Notes: a model not told the origin generated them from the letters alone. A DNA stretch of 34,274 bases from Hyphomicrobiales bacterium (GCA_026400565.1 JAPLOV010000127.1:1-34274); one strand, 5' to 3'; counted from the stretch's first letter, positions 17,168 through 26,390 are shown. A program made the numbers and translations.

Positions 17168-18205
17168 ATGCCACCGTACGATCCGCCGACCGACGCTGCT
17201 TCCGACGTGCTCGTCGTCGACGGTCTGTCGATCACGTTTGCGGGGCTGCCGGTTGGTTTTTCGCTTGTCGACCATGTCTCGTTCCGCGTCAGGGCTGGAC
17301 GCACGCTCTGCCTCGTGGGCGAATCGGGGTGCGGCAAGTCGATTGTCTCGCTCTCGCTGATGGGGCTTCTAGCCCGTCCACCGGCGCAGATCACCTCCGG
17401 CAGCATCATGTTCGAGGGGCGCAACCTGCTGGCCCTTGGGCCGGAGGAACTGTCGGACCTGCGCGGCAACCGGATGACGATGATCTTCCAGGAGCCGATG
17501 ACCTCGCTCAATCCGGCTTTCACGATCGGTGACCAACTCACCGAAGTGATCCTGCGCCACCAGAAGGTCTCCATGACGGAGGCCGAAAAGCGGGCCATCG
17601 CTGTCTTGCAGCAGATGCGGATTCCCGCGCCCGAGGCCCGGCTGAAGGCCTATCCCCACCAGATGTCGGGCGGCATGCGCCAGCGCATCATGATCGCCAT
17701 GGCGTTGGCCAACAGCCCGCGCCTGCTCATCGCCGACGAGCCGACGACGGCGCTGGATGTCACGATACAGGCGCAGATTCTCAGGCTGATCCGCGATCTC
17801 CAGCGCAACACCGGTACGGCCATGGTTCTGGTCACGCACGATCTGGGTGTCGTGGCCGAGGTCGCCGACGATGTTGCCGTGATGTATGCCGGCCGCATCG
17901 TCGAGCACGGCCCGGTCGAGCAGATCTTCCACGATCCGCAGCATCCATACACGATCGGCCTGATGGGCTCGCTGCCCTCGCTCGGCCAGCGTCAGGCGCG
18001 TCTGGCCTCGATCCCCGGTGCTGTCCCGCCGCCTGCGCAATGGCCGGCAGGGTGCCGCTTTTCGACGCGCTGCCCATTTGCTGATGCACGTTGCCGGGCC
18101 GAAGTGCCGCCGCTGCTGGACCTCGGTGGCGGCCATTCCGTCGCCTGTTTCAAGGCCCCGGTGGAAGCGGTGATGCCCGGTGCAGCCCTCGGGAGCGCGG
18201 CATGA
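17168..18205 (+). CDS. Peptide-type ABC transporter ATP-binding protein (DppD/OppD-like), importer 2
   Basis: 345 residues. Walker A GESGCGKS is at residues 51-58, then the Q-loop [11 protein letters not shown], signature MSGGMRQR, Walker [14 protein letters not shown] and H-loop VTHDLGV. The C-terminal oligopeptide-transporter extension has HPYTIGLM and [15 protein letters not shown]. The ATG at 17168 lacks a visible ribosome site; a GTG 13 codons later is a possible alternative start. It is the first gene of the importer 2 operon, 170 bases after the BKACE gene, and overlaps the next gene by four bases. Confidence 0.92.
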   Translation: MPPYDPPTDAASDVLVVDGLSITFAGLPVGFSLVDHVSFRVRAGRTLCLVGESGCGKSIVSLSLMGLLARPPAQITSGSIMFEGRNLLALGPEELSDLRGNRMTMIFQEPMTSLNPAFTIGDQLTEVILRHQKVSMTEAEKRAIAVLQQMRIPAPEARLKAYPHQMSGGMRQRIMIAMALANSPRLLIADEPTTALDVTIQAQILRLIRDLQRNTGTAMVLVTHDLGVVAEVADDVAVMYAGRIVEHGPVEQIFHDPQHPYTIGLMGSLPSLGQRQARLASIPGAVPPPAQWPAGCRFSTRCPFADARCRAEVPPLLDLGGGHSVACFKAPVEAVMPGAALGSAA

Positions 18206-19356
18206 GCACGGCTTCTGCGACAGATCCGGCGGGCGAGGCCGTCGGGGCAGGGATGGCAACCGGGGAGCGGGAGCTCGCCGATCCCGAGGTCATTCTCAGT
18301 GCGCGACATCTCACAAAGCATTTCGGCGGCCAGCGCAGCCTGTTCCGGCGCGAGCCCGTGGTGCGCGCGGTCGATGATGTCTCTCTCGACATCCGTCGCG
18401 GCGAGACCTTCGCCATTGTCGGCGAGTCCGGCTGTGGCAAATCTACGCTGGCAAGGCTGCTGCTGCGCCTGATCGAGCCGGATTCTGGCAGTGTGATCTT
18501 CGACGGCCGCGATGTCACGGCAGCCCGGCCCGAAGCCCTGCGCCAGATGCGGCGCGACATGCAGATCGTGTTTCAGGACCCGTTTTCGTCGCTCAACCCG
18601 CGCATGAGCGTCGGCCAGCTCGTTGCGGAGCCGATCATCACCCATGGCCTCGCCACAGGGGCCGGGGTGGCCAGGGAGGTCGGGCGCATGCTGGCGCTGG
18701 TCGGCCTGCTGCCGGAACATGCCGACCGATATCCGCACGAATTCTCCGGTGGCCAGCGCCAGCGCATCGGCATCGCCCGTGCGCTCGCTTCACGGCCAAA
18801 GCTGGTCCTGGGCGACGAGCCAGTCTCGGCGCTGGATGTTTCGATCCGCGCGCAGATCATCAACCTGCTCGAGGATCTCAAGGCCGAACTCGGCCTGACC
18901 ATGCTGCTCGTGTCACATGATCTCGGCGTCGTGCGTCACACCGCGGACCGCGTCGCGGTGATGTATCTGGGCGAGATCGTTGAGATGGCTGATGTCGAGC
19001 GCCTGTTCGAGCGCCCCGCCCACCCCTATACGCGTGCCCTGATGGAAGCGATCCCTGCGCAGGATCCGGCGGGGCGGCGCGACACGGCCCTGCTCGAAGG
19101 CGATCCACCGTCGCCAAGCGCGCCGCCGTCCGGGTGCCGCTTTCACACCCGCTGCCCGCATGCCATCGCGCTGTGCCGCACCACAGCCCCGCCGCTCGCC
19201 GCGATCGGGCCGGGTCATGTGGTGGCCTGCCACAGGGCGAGCGAGTTTCCGGCACGCGATGTGCTTGCCATTGTGCCCGGCAGCGAGGCCCGCCAGCGGC
19301 GGATCGCGCTTTTTGCCGCCGCCAGCAACGAGGCTTCGCGCCGACAGCCAGAGTGA
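18202..19356 (+). CDS. Peptide-type ABC transporter ATP-binding protein (DppF/OppF-like), importer 2
   Basis: 384 residues from ATG 18202, coupled to the preceding gene by an ATGA overlap. Walker A GESGCGKS is at residues 74-81, Q-loop [11 protein letters not shown], signature FSGGQRQR, Walker [14 protein letters not shown]-loop VSHDLGV. The C-terminus has HPYTRALM and [15 protein letters not shown]. It is longer than usual DppF at both ends: about 30 extra residues at the start and a 45-residue tail after the cysteine motif. The Walker B acidic pair is intact although the preceding residue is Gly rather than Leu. It pairs with the DppD-like ATPase. Confidence 0.92.
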   Translation: MSTASATDPAGEAVGAGMATGERELADPEVILSARHLTKHFGGQRSLFRREPVVRAVDDVSLDIRRGETFAIVGESGCGKSTLARLLLRLIEPDSGSVIFDGRDVTAARPEALRQMRRDMQIVFQDPFSSLNPRMSVGQLVAEPIITHGLATGAGVAREVGRMLALVGLLPEHADRYPHEFSGGQRQRIGIARALASRPKLVLGDEPVSALDVSIRAQIINLLEDLKAELGLTMLLVSHDLGVVRHTADRVAVMYLGEIVEMADVERLFERPAHPYTRALMEAIPAQDPAGRRDTALLEGDPPSPSAPPSGCRFHTRCPHAIALCRTTAPPLAAIGPGHVVACHRASEFPARDVLAIVPGSEARQRRIALFAAASNEASRRQPE

Positions 19357-19411
19357 ACAGCCCCGGGCAGCAACGACAGCCCGGCCATAACCGGACAGAA
19401 CGAGGAGGACC

Positions 19412-20944
19412 ATGACCATGACACGACCGAAACTGACCTCAACCATGGCGGCCTGCGCGCTGGCGCTGGGTGTCGTCGTAGCGCTACCCACCGGGGCTGC
19501 AGCCCAGACCTCGACGCTGCGCATCGGCCTTCAGGAAGACCCCGACATGCTGGACCCGCACCGAGCCCGCACCTTTGTCGGCCGCATTGTTTTCAAGGGC
19601 CTGTGCGACAAGCTGTTCGATGCCAGCCCCGACCTTCAGCTCGTGCCCCGGCTCGCCACCGAATGGAGTTTTTCCGCCGATGGCCTGACAGCCACGATCA
19701 AGCTGCGCGCCGGCGTGAAGTTTCATGACGGCACGGCCTTCGATGCAACCGCCGCCAAGGCCAACCTCGAGCGCGCGCGCACCTTGCCGGAATCGCTGCG
19801 CCGCTCCGAACTGGCCACCATCGACGGCGTCGATGTTGTCGACCCGCTGACCATCGCGATCAAGCTCAAGCAACGTGATGCCACCTTGCTGAGCCAGCTG
19901 GCTGACCGCGCCGGCATGATGCTGTCGCCGGCGACCTTCGGGGGCGATGTCGGGGCCAGGCCGGTGTGCACCGGTCCTTACAGGTTCGTCGAGCGCGTCC
20001 AGAACGACCGCATCGTGCTGGACAAGTTTGCCGACCACTGGGAAGCCGCCAATTACAGCTTCGACCGCATCATCTACCGTTCCATCCCAGACACCACGGT
20101 ACGCCTCGCCAACCTGCGTTCGGGCGAACTCGACATGCTGGAGCGACTGGCAGCCACCGACGTCAAATCGGCTCAGGCCGACCGAAGTCTGAGGGTGCTG
20201 TTCACGCCCGGCCTCGGCTATCAGGGCATGACACTGAACCACGCCAACGGGGATCTGGCCAACACGCCATTCGGCAAGGACAAGCGCGTGCGCCAGGCCT
20301 TCTCCTGGGCCATCGACCGCGCCGTGATCAACCAGGTCGTGTTCGAGAACACCCATCCGCCGACTGTTCAGGCCTTCCCGCCTTCCAGCCCTTACTACCG
20401 CAAGGATCTGGTGGTGCCGCCGCGCGATGTGGCCAAGGCCCGCGCGCTGCTGAGGGAAGCCGGCGTGACGGCGCCGCTGAAACTAGAAATGATGATCACC
20501 AACAACCCGGTCGACGCCCAGCTTGGCCAGGTGGTTCAGGCGATGGTTCAGGAGGCCGGCTTTGACGTGTCGCTGCGCTCGATGGAGTTTGCCAGCCAGC
20601 TCCGCGATCAGCAGCAGGGCAAGTTCCAGCTCAGCCGCGTCGGCTGGTCGGGCCGCATCGACCCCGATGGCAATATCCATCCGTTCTGGACCTCGCGCGG
20701 GGGCCAGAACGACGGCAAATACAGCAATCCGACCATCGACAAGCTGCTCACTGATGCCCGGGCCGTCTACGATCAGGCCGAGCGCAAGAAGCTCTATGAC
20801 GAGGCGCAGACCATCGCGCAGGACGAGATCCCGGTGCTGTATCTCTACAACCAGCCCTGGTTCTATGCCACGTCGGCCCGTATCTCCGGCTTCCAGCTCC
20901 ACCCGGACGGCATGATCCGCCTTGGTGGCCTGAAGCGCCAATGA
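19412..20944 (+). CDS. Peptide-type ABC transporter substrate-binding protein (family 5), importer 2
   Basis: 510 residues with a signal peptide ending at AAA-Q near residue 31. A strong GAGGAGG site lies before two nearby ATGs (19412 and 19418), so the start is uncertain by two codons. SBP_bac_5 features: LRIGLQEDPDMLDPHRA, LATEWSFSADGLTATIKLRAGVKFHDG, CTGPYRF, a mid-domain VRQAFSWAIDRAVINQ and a C-terminal IPVLYLYNQPWFYA segment. It feeds periplasmic peptides or similar solutes to the permease encoded downstream. It is separated from the dppB-like gene by a 145-base palindrome cluster. Confidence 0.92.
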   Translation: MTMTRPKLTSTMAACALALGVVVALPTGAAAQTSTLRIGLQEDPDMLDPHRARTFVGRIVFKGLCDKLFDASPDLQLVPRLATEWSFSADGLTATIKLRAGVKFHDGTAFDATAAKANLERARTLPESLRRSELATIDGVDVVDPLTIAIKLKQRDATLLSQLADRAGMMLSPATFGGDVGARPVCTGPYRFVERVQNDRIVLDKFADHWEAANYSFDRIIYRSIPDTTVRLANLRSGELDMLERLAATDVKSAQADRSLRVLFTPGLGYQGMTLNHANGDLANTPFGKDKRVRQAFSWAIDRAVINQVVFENTHPPTVQAFPPSSPYYRKDLVVPPRDVAKARALLREAGVTAPLKLEMMITNNPVDAQLGQVVQAMVQEAGFDVSLRSMEFASQLRDQQQGKFQLSRVGWSGRIDPDGNIHPFWTSRGGQNDGKYSNPTIDKLLTDARAVYDQAERKKLYDEAQTIAQDEIPVLYLYNQPWFYATSARISGFQLHPDGMIRLGGLKRQ

Positions 20945-20975
20945 GGCCCGGCCGGCATAATTCAGCCTGCGGTGA

Positions 20976-21057
20976 TCCCGGCCTTGAGCCGGGAGCACCC
21001 GGTGCTCTGACCTGCCATCTGGCCGGACACAACGTGGTGTCCCGGATCAGGTCCGGG
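20976..21057. repeat. Cluster of four palindromes (RIME/REP-like intergenic element)
   Basis: Four perfect inverted repeats lie back to back in the gap between the binding-protein and DppB-like genes: 20976-20994 (7-base arms TCCCGGC/GCCGGGA, loop 5), 20993-21007 (6-base arms GAGCAC/GTGCTC, loop 3), 21025-21042 (6-base arms GGACAC/GTGTCC, loop 6) and 21041-21057 (6-base arms CCCGGA/TCCGGG, loop 5). There is no T tract, so these are not simple intrinsic terminators. The CCCGGATCAGGTCCGGGG style is typical of dispersed intergenic elements in Rhizobiales. In RNA they could protect the upstream binding-protein message and lower downstream expression, as REP elements do. Confidence 0.75.
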
Positions 21058-21089
21058 GCAAACGTGCCCTTGAAAGGCACCAGACCACC

Positions 21090-22034
21090 ATGCTGAAGCT
21101 GATCCTCAACCGCGTGTTGATCGCGATTCCGACACTGCTCATCGTGTCGCTGTTCGTGTTCGCGCTTCAGCATGCGCTGCCGGGCGATCCCTTCCTGGTG
21201 ATGGCGGGCGAAGAGCGCGATCCTGAATCGATTGCCCGCCTCAGGGCCATCTACCGCCTCGATGACCCGATCGTGGTGCAATACTTCGCCTGGCTCGGTC
21301 AGGTCGTTCAGGGCGAGTTCGGGCGCAGCCTGCGCACGGGCGAGCCGGTACTGGGCCTGATCCTGCAAAAGCTGCCGGTGACGCTGCAACTGGCGGCGGC
21401 CTCCATGATCGTCGCGCTGGGGATCGGCCTGCCAGCCGGGATCATTGCTGCCGTGCGCAAGGGCACGAGCGTCGATTATGCCGCCAGCGCCGTCGCCCTG
21501 TCGGGCCTGTCGATCCCGAATTTCTGGCTGGGCATCGTCATGATCCTGGTCTTCGCGGTGGAGTTGCGCTGGCTGCCGGCCTCCGGATACGTGCCCTTTT
21601 TTTCCGATCCGATTGGCGCGATCGAGACGCTGATCATGCCGGCCTTCGTGCTCGGCACTGGCCTTGCCGCCTTCATCATGCGCCACACCCGCTCGGCCAT
21701 GCTCGAGGTGCTGCGCTCCGACTACGTGCGCACCGCCCGCGCCAAGGGCCTCGACGAGAGCGTCGTCATCAACAAGCACGCCCTGCGCAATGCCCTCATC
21801 CCGGTGATCACGCTGTCCACGATCCTGTTCGGCGAATTGCTGGCCGGCGCGGTGCTGACCGAGCAGGTCTTCACCATTCCCGGCTTCGGAAAGCTGATTG
21901 TGGATGCCGTGTTCAACCGTGATTATGGCGTGGTGCAGGGTGTGGTGCTGTGCACAGCCATCGGCTTCATCCTGATGAATCTGGTCGCCGACCTGCTCTA
22001 TATCCTCGTCAACCCTCGCCTCAGGGGGCGCTGA
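21090..22034 (+). CDS. Peptide-type ABC transporter permease (DppB-like), importer 2
   Basis: 314 residues. The N-terminal membrane helix (about 9-29) is followed by LPGDPFLVMAG, IYRLDDPIVVQYFAWL and GEFGRSL, the DppB signature order, then a six-helix BPD_transp_1 domain. The EAA loop is at DYVRTARAKGLDES...HALRNALIPV, and the C-terminal AVLTEQVFTIPGFGKL matches the family. An AAAGG site lies about 11 bases before the ATG. The stop overlaps the start of the DppC-like gene by one base (TGATG). Confidence 0.93.
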   Translation: MLKLILNRVLIAIPTLLIVSLFVFALQHALPGDPFLVMAGEERDPESIARLRAIYRLDDPIVVQYFAWLGQVVQGEFGRSLRTGEPVLGLILQKLPVTLQLAAASMIVALGIGLPAGIIAAVRKGTSVDYAASAVALSGLSIPNFWLGIVMILVFAVELRWLPASGYVPFFSDPIGAIETLIMPAFVLGTGLAAFIMRHTRSAMLEVLRSDYVRTARAKGLDESVVINKHALRNALIPVITLSTILFGELLAGAVLTEQVFTIPGFGKLIVDAVFNRDYGVVQGVVLCTAIGFILMNLVADLLYILVNPRLRGR

Positions 22035-22912
22035 TGGCCACCGCTGCTTCCCCGGCCTCCGGGCCCGATCTGCTCGCTCCAAAACAGAGCCGCGTCTGGG
22101 GCAAGCTCAGCCGCAGCCGCGCGGCGTGGATCGGCGGCAGCATCGTCGGCGCGTTTGTCGTCATGGCGCTGCTGGCACCGCTTCTCGCGCCGTTCGACCC
22201 GAACAAGACCAACTTCCTGCTGATCCGCAAGCCGCCTTCGGCACTGTACTGGCTGGGCACGGACGAACTTGGCCGGGACATTCTTTCGCGCCTGTTCTAT
22301 GGCGCGCGAGCCTCGCTGATGGCGGGCGTCGTCTCGGTGGGCATCGCGGTCTGCGTCGGCGTGCCGGTGGGTCTCGCGGCCGGCTGGTATGGCGGCTGGC
22401 TCGACATCGTCGTCTCGCGCATCACGGAAGCGCTTCTGGCCTGCCCCTTCCTGATCCTGGCGATCGCTTTCGCGGCCATCCTCGGGCCTTCGCTCAGCAA
22501 CGCGATGATTGCCATCGGGCTGTCCGCCATTCCGATCTTCATTCGGCTGGCGCGCGGCCAGGCGATCAGCGTCAAGGCCGAGGACTACATCGAGGGTGCG
22601 CGGGCCGTCGGCGTCCGCGACAGCGTGATCCTCGTGCGTCACCTCGCGCCCAACACATTGCCGCCGATCCTTGTGCAGTCGACGCTGTTCATGGCGCAGG
22701 CCATTATTCTTGAGGCGTCGCTCTCCTTTCTTGGCCTTGGCCAGCAGCCGCCGCAGGCTTCCTGGGGTGCGATGCTCAACACCGCCAAGAACTTCATGGA
22801 ACAGGCCCCGTGGATGTCGGTGTCGCCAGGCATTGCTATTTGCCTCGTGGTCATCGGCTTCAACATCCTCGGCGACGGCCTGCGCGATGCGCTCGACCCG
22901 AAAGAGGCTTGA
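22034..22912 (+). CDS. Peptide-type ABC transporter permease (DppC-like), importer 2
   Basis: 292 residues from ATG 22034, coupled to the DppB-like gene by a TGATG overlap. After a hydrophobic N-terminal helix come YWLGTDELGRDILSRLFYGAR (split here only by family convention), a BPD_transp_1 domain with five helices, the EAA region GARAVGVRDSVILVRHLAPN, and LSFLGLGQQPPQASWG, all standard for DppC. With the DppB-like protein it forms the membrane channel of importer 2. The 71-base gap that follows leads to the gamma-glutamyltransferase gene. Confidence 0.93.
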   Translation: MATAASPASGPDLLAPKQSRVWGKLSRSRAAWIGGSIVGAFVVMALLAPLLAPFDPNKTNFLLIRKPPSALYWLGTDELGRDILSRLFYGARASLMAGVVSVGIAVCVGVPVGLAAGWYGGWLDIVVSRITEALLACPFLILAIAFAAILGPSLSNAMIAIGLSAIPIFIRLARGQAISVKAEDYIEGARAVGVRDSVILVRHLAPNTLPPILVQSTLFMAQAIILEASLSFLGLGQQPPQASWGAMLNTAKNFMEQAPWMSVSPGIAICLVVIGFNILGDGLRDALDPKEA

Positions 22913-22983
22913 AGCGGCCCGCCCGATGCCCTGACACCAGCAACAGCCTTGCGACCCTGCAACCCATCTGAAAAGCATCCCCC

Positions 22984-24783
22984 ATGTTCACCACCCGGCC
23001 TGAAATCCTCGGCACCTTCGGTGTCGTCACCTCGACCCACTGGATGGCGTCCGCGACCGGCATGGCGATGCTGGAAAAGGGCGGCAATGCCTTCGACGCC
23101 TGCATTGCGGCGGCCTTCGTGCTCCAGATCGTCGAGCCGCATCTGGTTGGCCCGTCCGGTGACATGCCAGCGGTGTTCTATTCGGCCCGCACCAAGCAGG
23201 TCGAGGTTCTGTGTGCCCAGGGCCCGTCGCCCGAGGCTGCCACCATCGCCGCCTACAAGGCGCTGGGGCTCGATCTGGTGCCCGGATCGGGATTGCTCGC
23301 CACGGTCGTGCCGGGGGCTTTCGATGGCTGGATGCTGATGCTGCGGGACCATGGCCGTCTGAGCCTGCGCGAGGTGCTTTCGCCGGCCATCGGCTATGCC
23401 CTCAAAGGCCACCCCATGCTGCCGCGCGTGGCTGACCAGATCAGGGCCGTTAAGGACCTGTTCGAGACCGAGTGGCCGACCTCCGCTGCTGTCTTCCTGC
23501 CGGGCGGAGCACTGCCGAAGGCGAAGGCCCTGTTCGCCAACCCGACGCTTGGTGCCACCTATGCCCGCATCCTCGCCGAGTCCGAGGCTGCCGGCGGCTC
23601 GCGCGAACATCAGATCGAGGCTGCGCGCCGGAGTTGGAGCCAGGGCTTCGTGGCGGAGGCCATCGATCACTTCTGCCGCACGCAGGAGGTGATGGATTCC
23701 TCCGGCCGCCGCCACAAGGGCCTGCTCACCGGCCACGATATGGCCCGCTGGAGTGCCAGTTATGAGAAACCCGCTTCGGTCGGCTACCACGGCTGGGAGG
23801 TCTTCAAGACCGGGCCATGGGGGCAAGGGCCGCTCTTTCTCCAGACCCTGAAGATCCTCGAAGGCTTCGATCTGAATGGCGTGGACCCCAAGGGGGCGCC
23901 GTTCATCCATCTGGTCGCAGAAGCGCTGAAGCTTGCCTTCGCTGACCGTGAAGCCTACTACGGCGATCCGGATTTCGTGTCGGTTCCGATGGAAACGCTG
24001 CTCTCGGAAGCCTATGCAGCCGAACGCCGCGCCCTGATCAGCGAGGTGGCCTCCGTCACCTTGCGCCCCGGCATCGTGGCGGGTTTTGAGGATCAGGTGG
24101 CGCGGATGTGGGCCGAACTGCGCCTGCCCGGCAGCACCAGCGGAGGTGGCGCTGCCGTGGGTGAGCCGACCTTGCAATCAATGGTGGCCGCCAACCGCCG
24201 CGGCGATACCGTGCACATCGATGCCATCGACAACGAGGGCAACATGGTCTCCGCGACCCCTTCCGGCGGCTGGCTGCAGTCCTCGCCGGTGATCCCCGAA
24301 CTGGGTTTCGCGCTTAACTCGCGGGCCCAGATGTTCTGGCTGACAGAAGGCTTGCCGGCTTCGCTGGCGCCGCGCAAACGTCCGCGTACCACGCTCACCC
24401 CCAGCCTCGCTTTCCAGGATGGCGACCCGCGCCTCGCCTTCGGCACACCTGGTGGCGACCAGCAGGACCAGTGGCAGATGTCGCTGTTCCTGCGACGCGT
24501 GCATCACGGCCTGAACCTTCAGGAAGCAATAGACCTGCCGATGTTTCACACCGCCCACGCGCCCTCGTCGTTCTATCCGCGCGAGGCCCGCCTCGGCCAT
24601 CTCATGGTCGAGGAAAGCGTCGGTGAGGAAACGATTGCTGCCCTTGAGGCCAAGGGCCATCAGGTCGAACGCGCCGCCGCCTGGACCGTCGGGCGGACAA
24701 CGGCTGCCGAGAAGGGAGCCGACGGCATCCTCAGGGCAGCCGCAACCCCGCGCCTCATGCAGGCTTATGCCATCGGCCGCTAG
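22984..24783 (+). CDS. Gamma-glutamyltransferase family protein (Ntn hydrolase), cytoplasmic form
   Basis: 599 residues, about the full length of a GGT precursor. The N-terminal subunit region has GVVTSTHWMASATGMAMLEKGGNAFDA and GPSGDMPAVFY; autocleavage would occur before T409 in GDTVHIDAIDNEGN, which becomes the nucleophile of the small subunit. Later family motifs are RPRTTLTPSL and GTPGGDQQDQWQ. Unlike periplasmic GGT, no signal peptide is present, so it should act in the cytoplasm on imported gamma-glutamyl compounds. The usual Thr-Thr-His around the nucleophile is Asp-Thr-Val-His here. It follows the importer 2 genes and precedes a DUF1028 gene, an association seen repeatedly in Proteobacteria. 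Hydrolysis or acylase activity on other amides is possible. Confidence 0.9.
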   Translation: MFTTRPEILGTFGVVTSTHWMASATGMAMLEKGGNAFDACIAAAFVLQIVEPHLVGPSGDMPAVFYSARTKQVEVLCAQGPSPEAATIAAYKALGLDLVPGSGLLATVVPGAFDGWMLMLRDHGRLSLREVLSPAIGYALKGHPMLPRVADQIRAVKDLFETEWPTSAAVFLPGGALPKAKALFANPTLGATYARILAESEAAGGSREHQIEAARRSWSQGFVAEAIDHFCRTQEVMDSSGRRHKGLLTGHDMARWSASYEKPASVGYHGWEVFKTGPWGQGPLFLQTLKILEGFDLNGVDPKGAPFIHLVAEALKLAFADREAYYGDPDFVSVPMETLLSEAYAAERRALISEVASVTLRPGIVAGFEDQVARMWAELRLPGSTSGGGAAVGEPTLQSMVAANRRGDTVHIDAIDNEGNMVSATPSGGWLQSSPVIPELGFALNSRAQMFWLTEGLPASLAPRKRPRTTLTPSLAFQDGDPRLAFGTPGGDQQDQWQMSLFLRRVHHGLNLQEAIDLPMFHTAHAPSSFYPREARLGHLMVEESVGEETIAALEAKGHQVERAAAWTVGRTTAAEKGADGILRAAATPRLMQAYAIGR

Positions 24784-24842
24784 AACACGGAGTGGCGGGG
24801 CCGCAACCGGGCTTCGCATCATCCCAGCACAAGGAAAGCCGC

Positions 24843-25568
24843 ATGACCTGGTCCATCGTCGCGAAAGATCCCGCCACTGGCCGCTTTGCCGTGGCCGTGA
24901 CCACGTGCGCCTTCGCGGTCGGGGCGCGGGTACCCTATGGCTGCGGCGGGGTCGGGGCCGTGGCCACGCAGTCCTTCGTCAACCCGTTCATCGGTGTTGA
25001 TGGTCTGCGGCTGCTGCAGGAAGGCCGCAGCGCCGAGGAGGCTCTCGCCATCGTTGTCGCCGCCGATCCCGGTGCCAGCCAGCGTCAGGCCCACATCATC
25101 GATGCCCTGGGCCGGACGGCCGTGTTCACCGGCTCGGACTGTGTCGATTGGTGCGGATCGCAAGCCGCCGAACATGTCTCTGTGGCCGGCAACATGCTGG
25201 CTGGTCCGGCCGTGGTGGCCGACACACTCGCCAGCTATCTGGCCCATGCCCATCTCGACTTCGATGAGCGCCTGCTGACCGCGCTCGATGCCGGCGAACG
25301 GGCGGGCGGGGACAAGCGCGGGAGGCAGTCGGCTGCGCTCCGGGTCTGGTCGAGCGAGGTCTTTCCTGCCATCGATATTCGCGTCGATGACCATCCCGAG
25401 CCGCTGACAGAGCTTCGCCGCCTCTGGCGCATCGCCCACCAGCGCTATGTGCCGTTCCAGGCAGCCGGCCCGTCGCGGAGCCTCCCCGGTGGCGTTCTCG
25501 AACGAGCCGAGCTTGATCGCCGTTGCACGGCCTATGCCGATGATTGGAACAGACGCCACCCGGTCTGA
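24843..25568 (+). CDS. DUF1028 domain protein (putative Ntn hydrolase)
   Basis: 241 residues from ATG 24843, with AAGGAAA upstream. The N-terminal MTWSIVAKDPATGRFAVAVTT is the DUF1028 opening, followed by ARVPYGCGGVGAVATQSFVNP, LRLLQEGRSAEEAL and HVSVAGNMLAGPAVV, which match the domain throughout; a C-terminal region of about 60 residues contains DDHPEPLTELRRLW. The family has a proteasome-like Ntn-hydrolase fold, with the residue after the initiator Met as presumed nucleophile (Thr2 here), but no established reaction. It sits 59 bases after the GGT-like gene and is the last intact gene of the importer 2 operon, suggesting a role in processing the imported peptide. Confidence 0.9.
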   Translation: MTWSIVAKDPATGRFAVAVTTCAFAVGARVPYGCGGVGAVATQSFVNPFIGVDGLRLLQEGRSAEEALAIVVAADPGASQRQAHIIDALGRTAVFTGSDCVDWCGSQAAEHVSVAGNMLAGPAVVADTLASYLAHAHLDFDERLLTALDAGERAGGDKRGRQSAALRVWSSEVFPAIDIRVDDHPEPLTELRRLWRIAHQRYVPFQAAGPSRSLPGGVLERAELDRRCTAYADDWNRRHPV

Positions 25569-25660
25569 TCGTCACAAGTTCCGACGCCGCGCCGAACCTG
25601 TCTGGACAAATCTGTGCATTAACACCGCCGTGCGGGCGCGAGCGGGCTGTGATGGCGCGG

Positions 25661-25713
25661 CTTATGCTTTTGCCAATGCGGCCTTCGAGGCGGAGCGCAG
25701 CGCTCCCCATAAG
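25661..25713. repeat. Nested inverted repeats between the DUF1028 and creatininase-like genes
   Basis: CTTATG (25661-25666) and CATAAG (25708-25713) are inverted, and inside lies a 15-base palindrome with 7-base arms GGAGCGC/GCGCTCC around a single A (25692-25706). The right arm merges into an AAGGAGA ribosome site ahead of the ATG at 25726, so an RNA hairpin could mask that site. There is no T tract. It may equally be part of a dispersed intergenic element. Confidence 0.35.
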
Positions 25714-25725
25714 GAGAATACCCGG

Positions 25726-26390
25726 ATGCACGATAGCTCCAGAGGTCATGACACGCGCGTTGGCTGCGCGCCGTGAGCAGCACGATGGCCCTGCCATCGC
25801 ACTGGTGGCGGGAGCTGTCCTCCCGGCAATTCTTGGGGGTCGACATGGCCAGCATCGTTGCGGTTCTGCCGGTGGGCGCGGTCGAGCAGCATGGCCCGCA
25901 CCTGCCGGTCAGGGTCGACGCCGCCATCAGTGCCGGTATCGTGGCGCGCGCCGTCGCGCTCATGGCGGATGACATGCCTGTTCTGGTCCTGCCGATGTTG
26001 CCCGTGGGCAAATCGAATGAGCACAACGCCTCTCCCGCACGCTGAACCTGTTCTGGGAGACGCAGGCAAAGGTCTGGATCGAGGTCGTAGAACGCGTCTT
26101 CCGGGCTGGCTGCCGCATGCTGATCATCGTCAACTCGCACGGTGGCCAGCCACAAGTCATCAACATTATCGCGAGGGGGCTGAGGGTGCGCCCCGGCATG
26201 TTCGTGGTCAACGCGATGTGGTCGCGCATGACCCGCAAGGACGACCTCTTCAGCAAGTCCGAACTGACCCACGGCATTCATGGCGGCGAGGTCGGGACCT
26301 CGGTGATGCTCCAACTGCACGAAGGCAAGGTCGATATGACCCAGGCTTTCGACTTCGAGCCGATCCCCATGGAGATCGAGCGGGGCGCCA
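25726..26390 (+). pseudogene. Creatininase family protein, frameshifted and truncated at the 3' end
   Basis: Frame one (GTG 25773 or ATG 25785) encodes LPSHWWRELSSRQF and the metal-binding VLPVGAVEQHGPHLPVRVD, then PMLPVGKSNEHNASP. At 26034-26045 the frame hits TGA; adding one G beside 26037 restores the family sequence PGTL and continues in the second frame with LFWETQAKVW, NSHGGQPQV and HGIHGGEVGTSVML. After DMTQAFDF the expected last 40-50 residues are missing and homology ends near 26390, where the antisense GST remnant begins. The best ribosome site (AAGGAGA) precedes ATG 25726, whose frame stops at 25776 after 16 codons; this may be the original start with a further shift, or a tiny leader. 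Intact members are Zn/Mn amidohydrolases of about 260 residues. Almost certainly non-functional. Confidence 0.85.
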
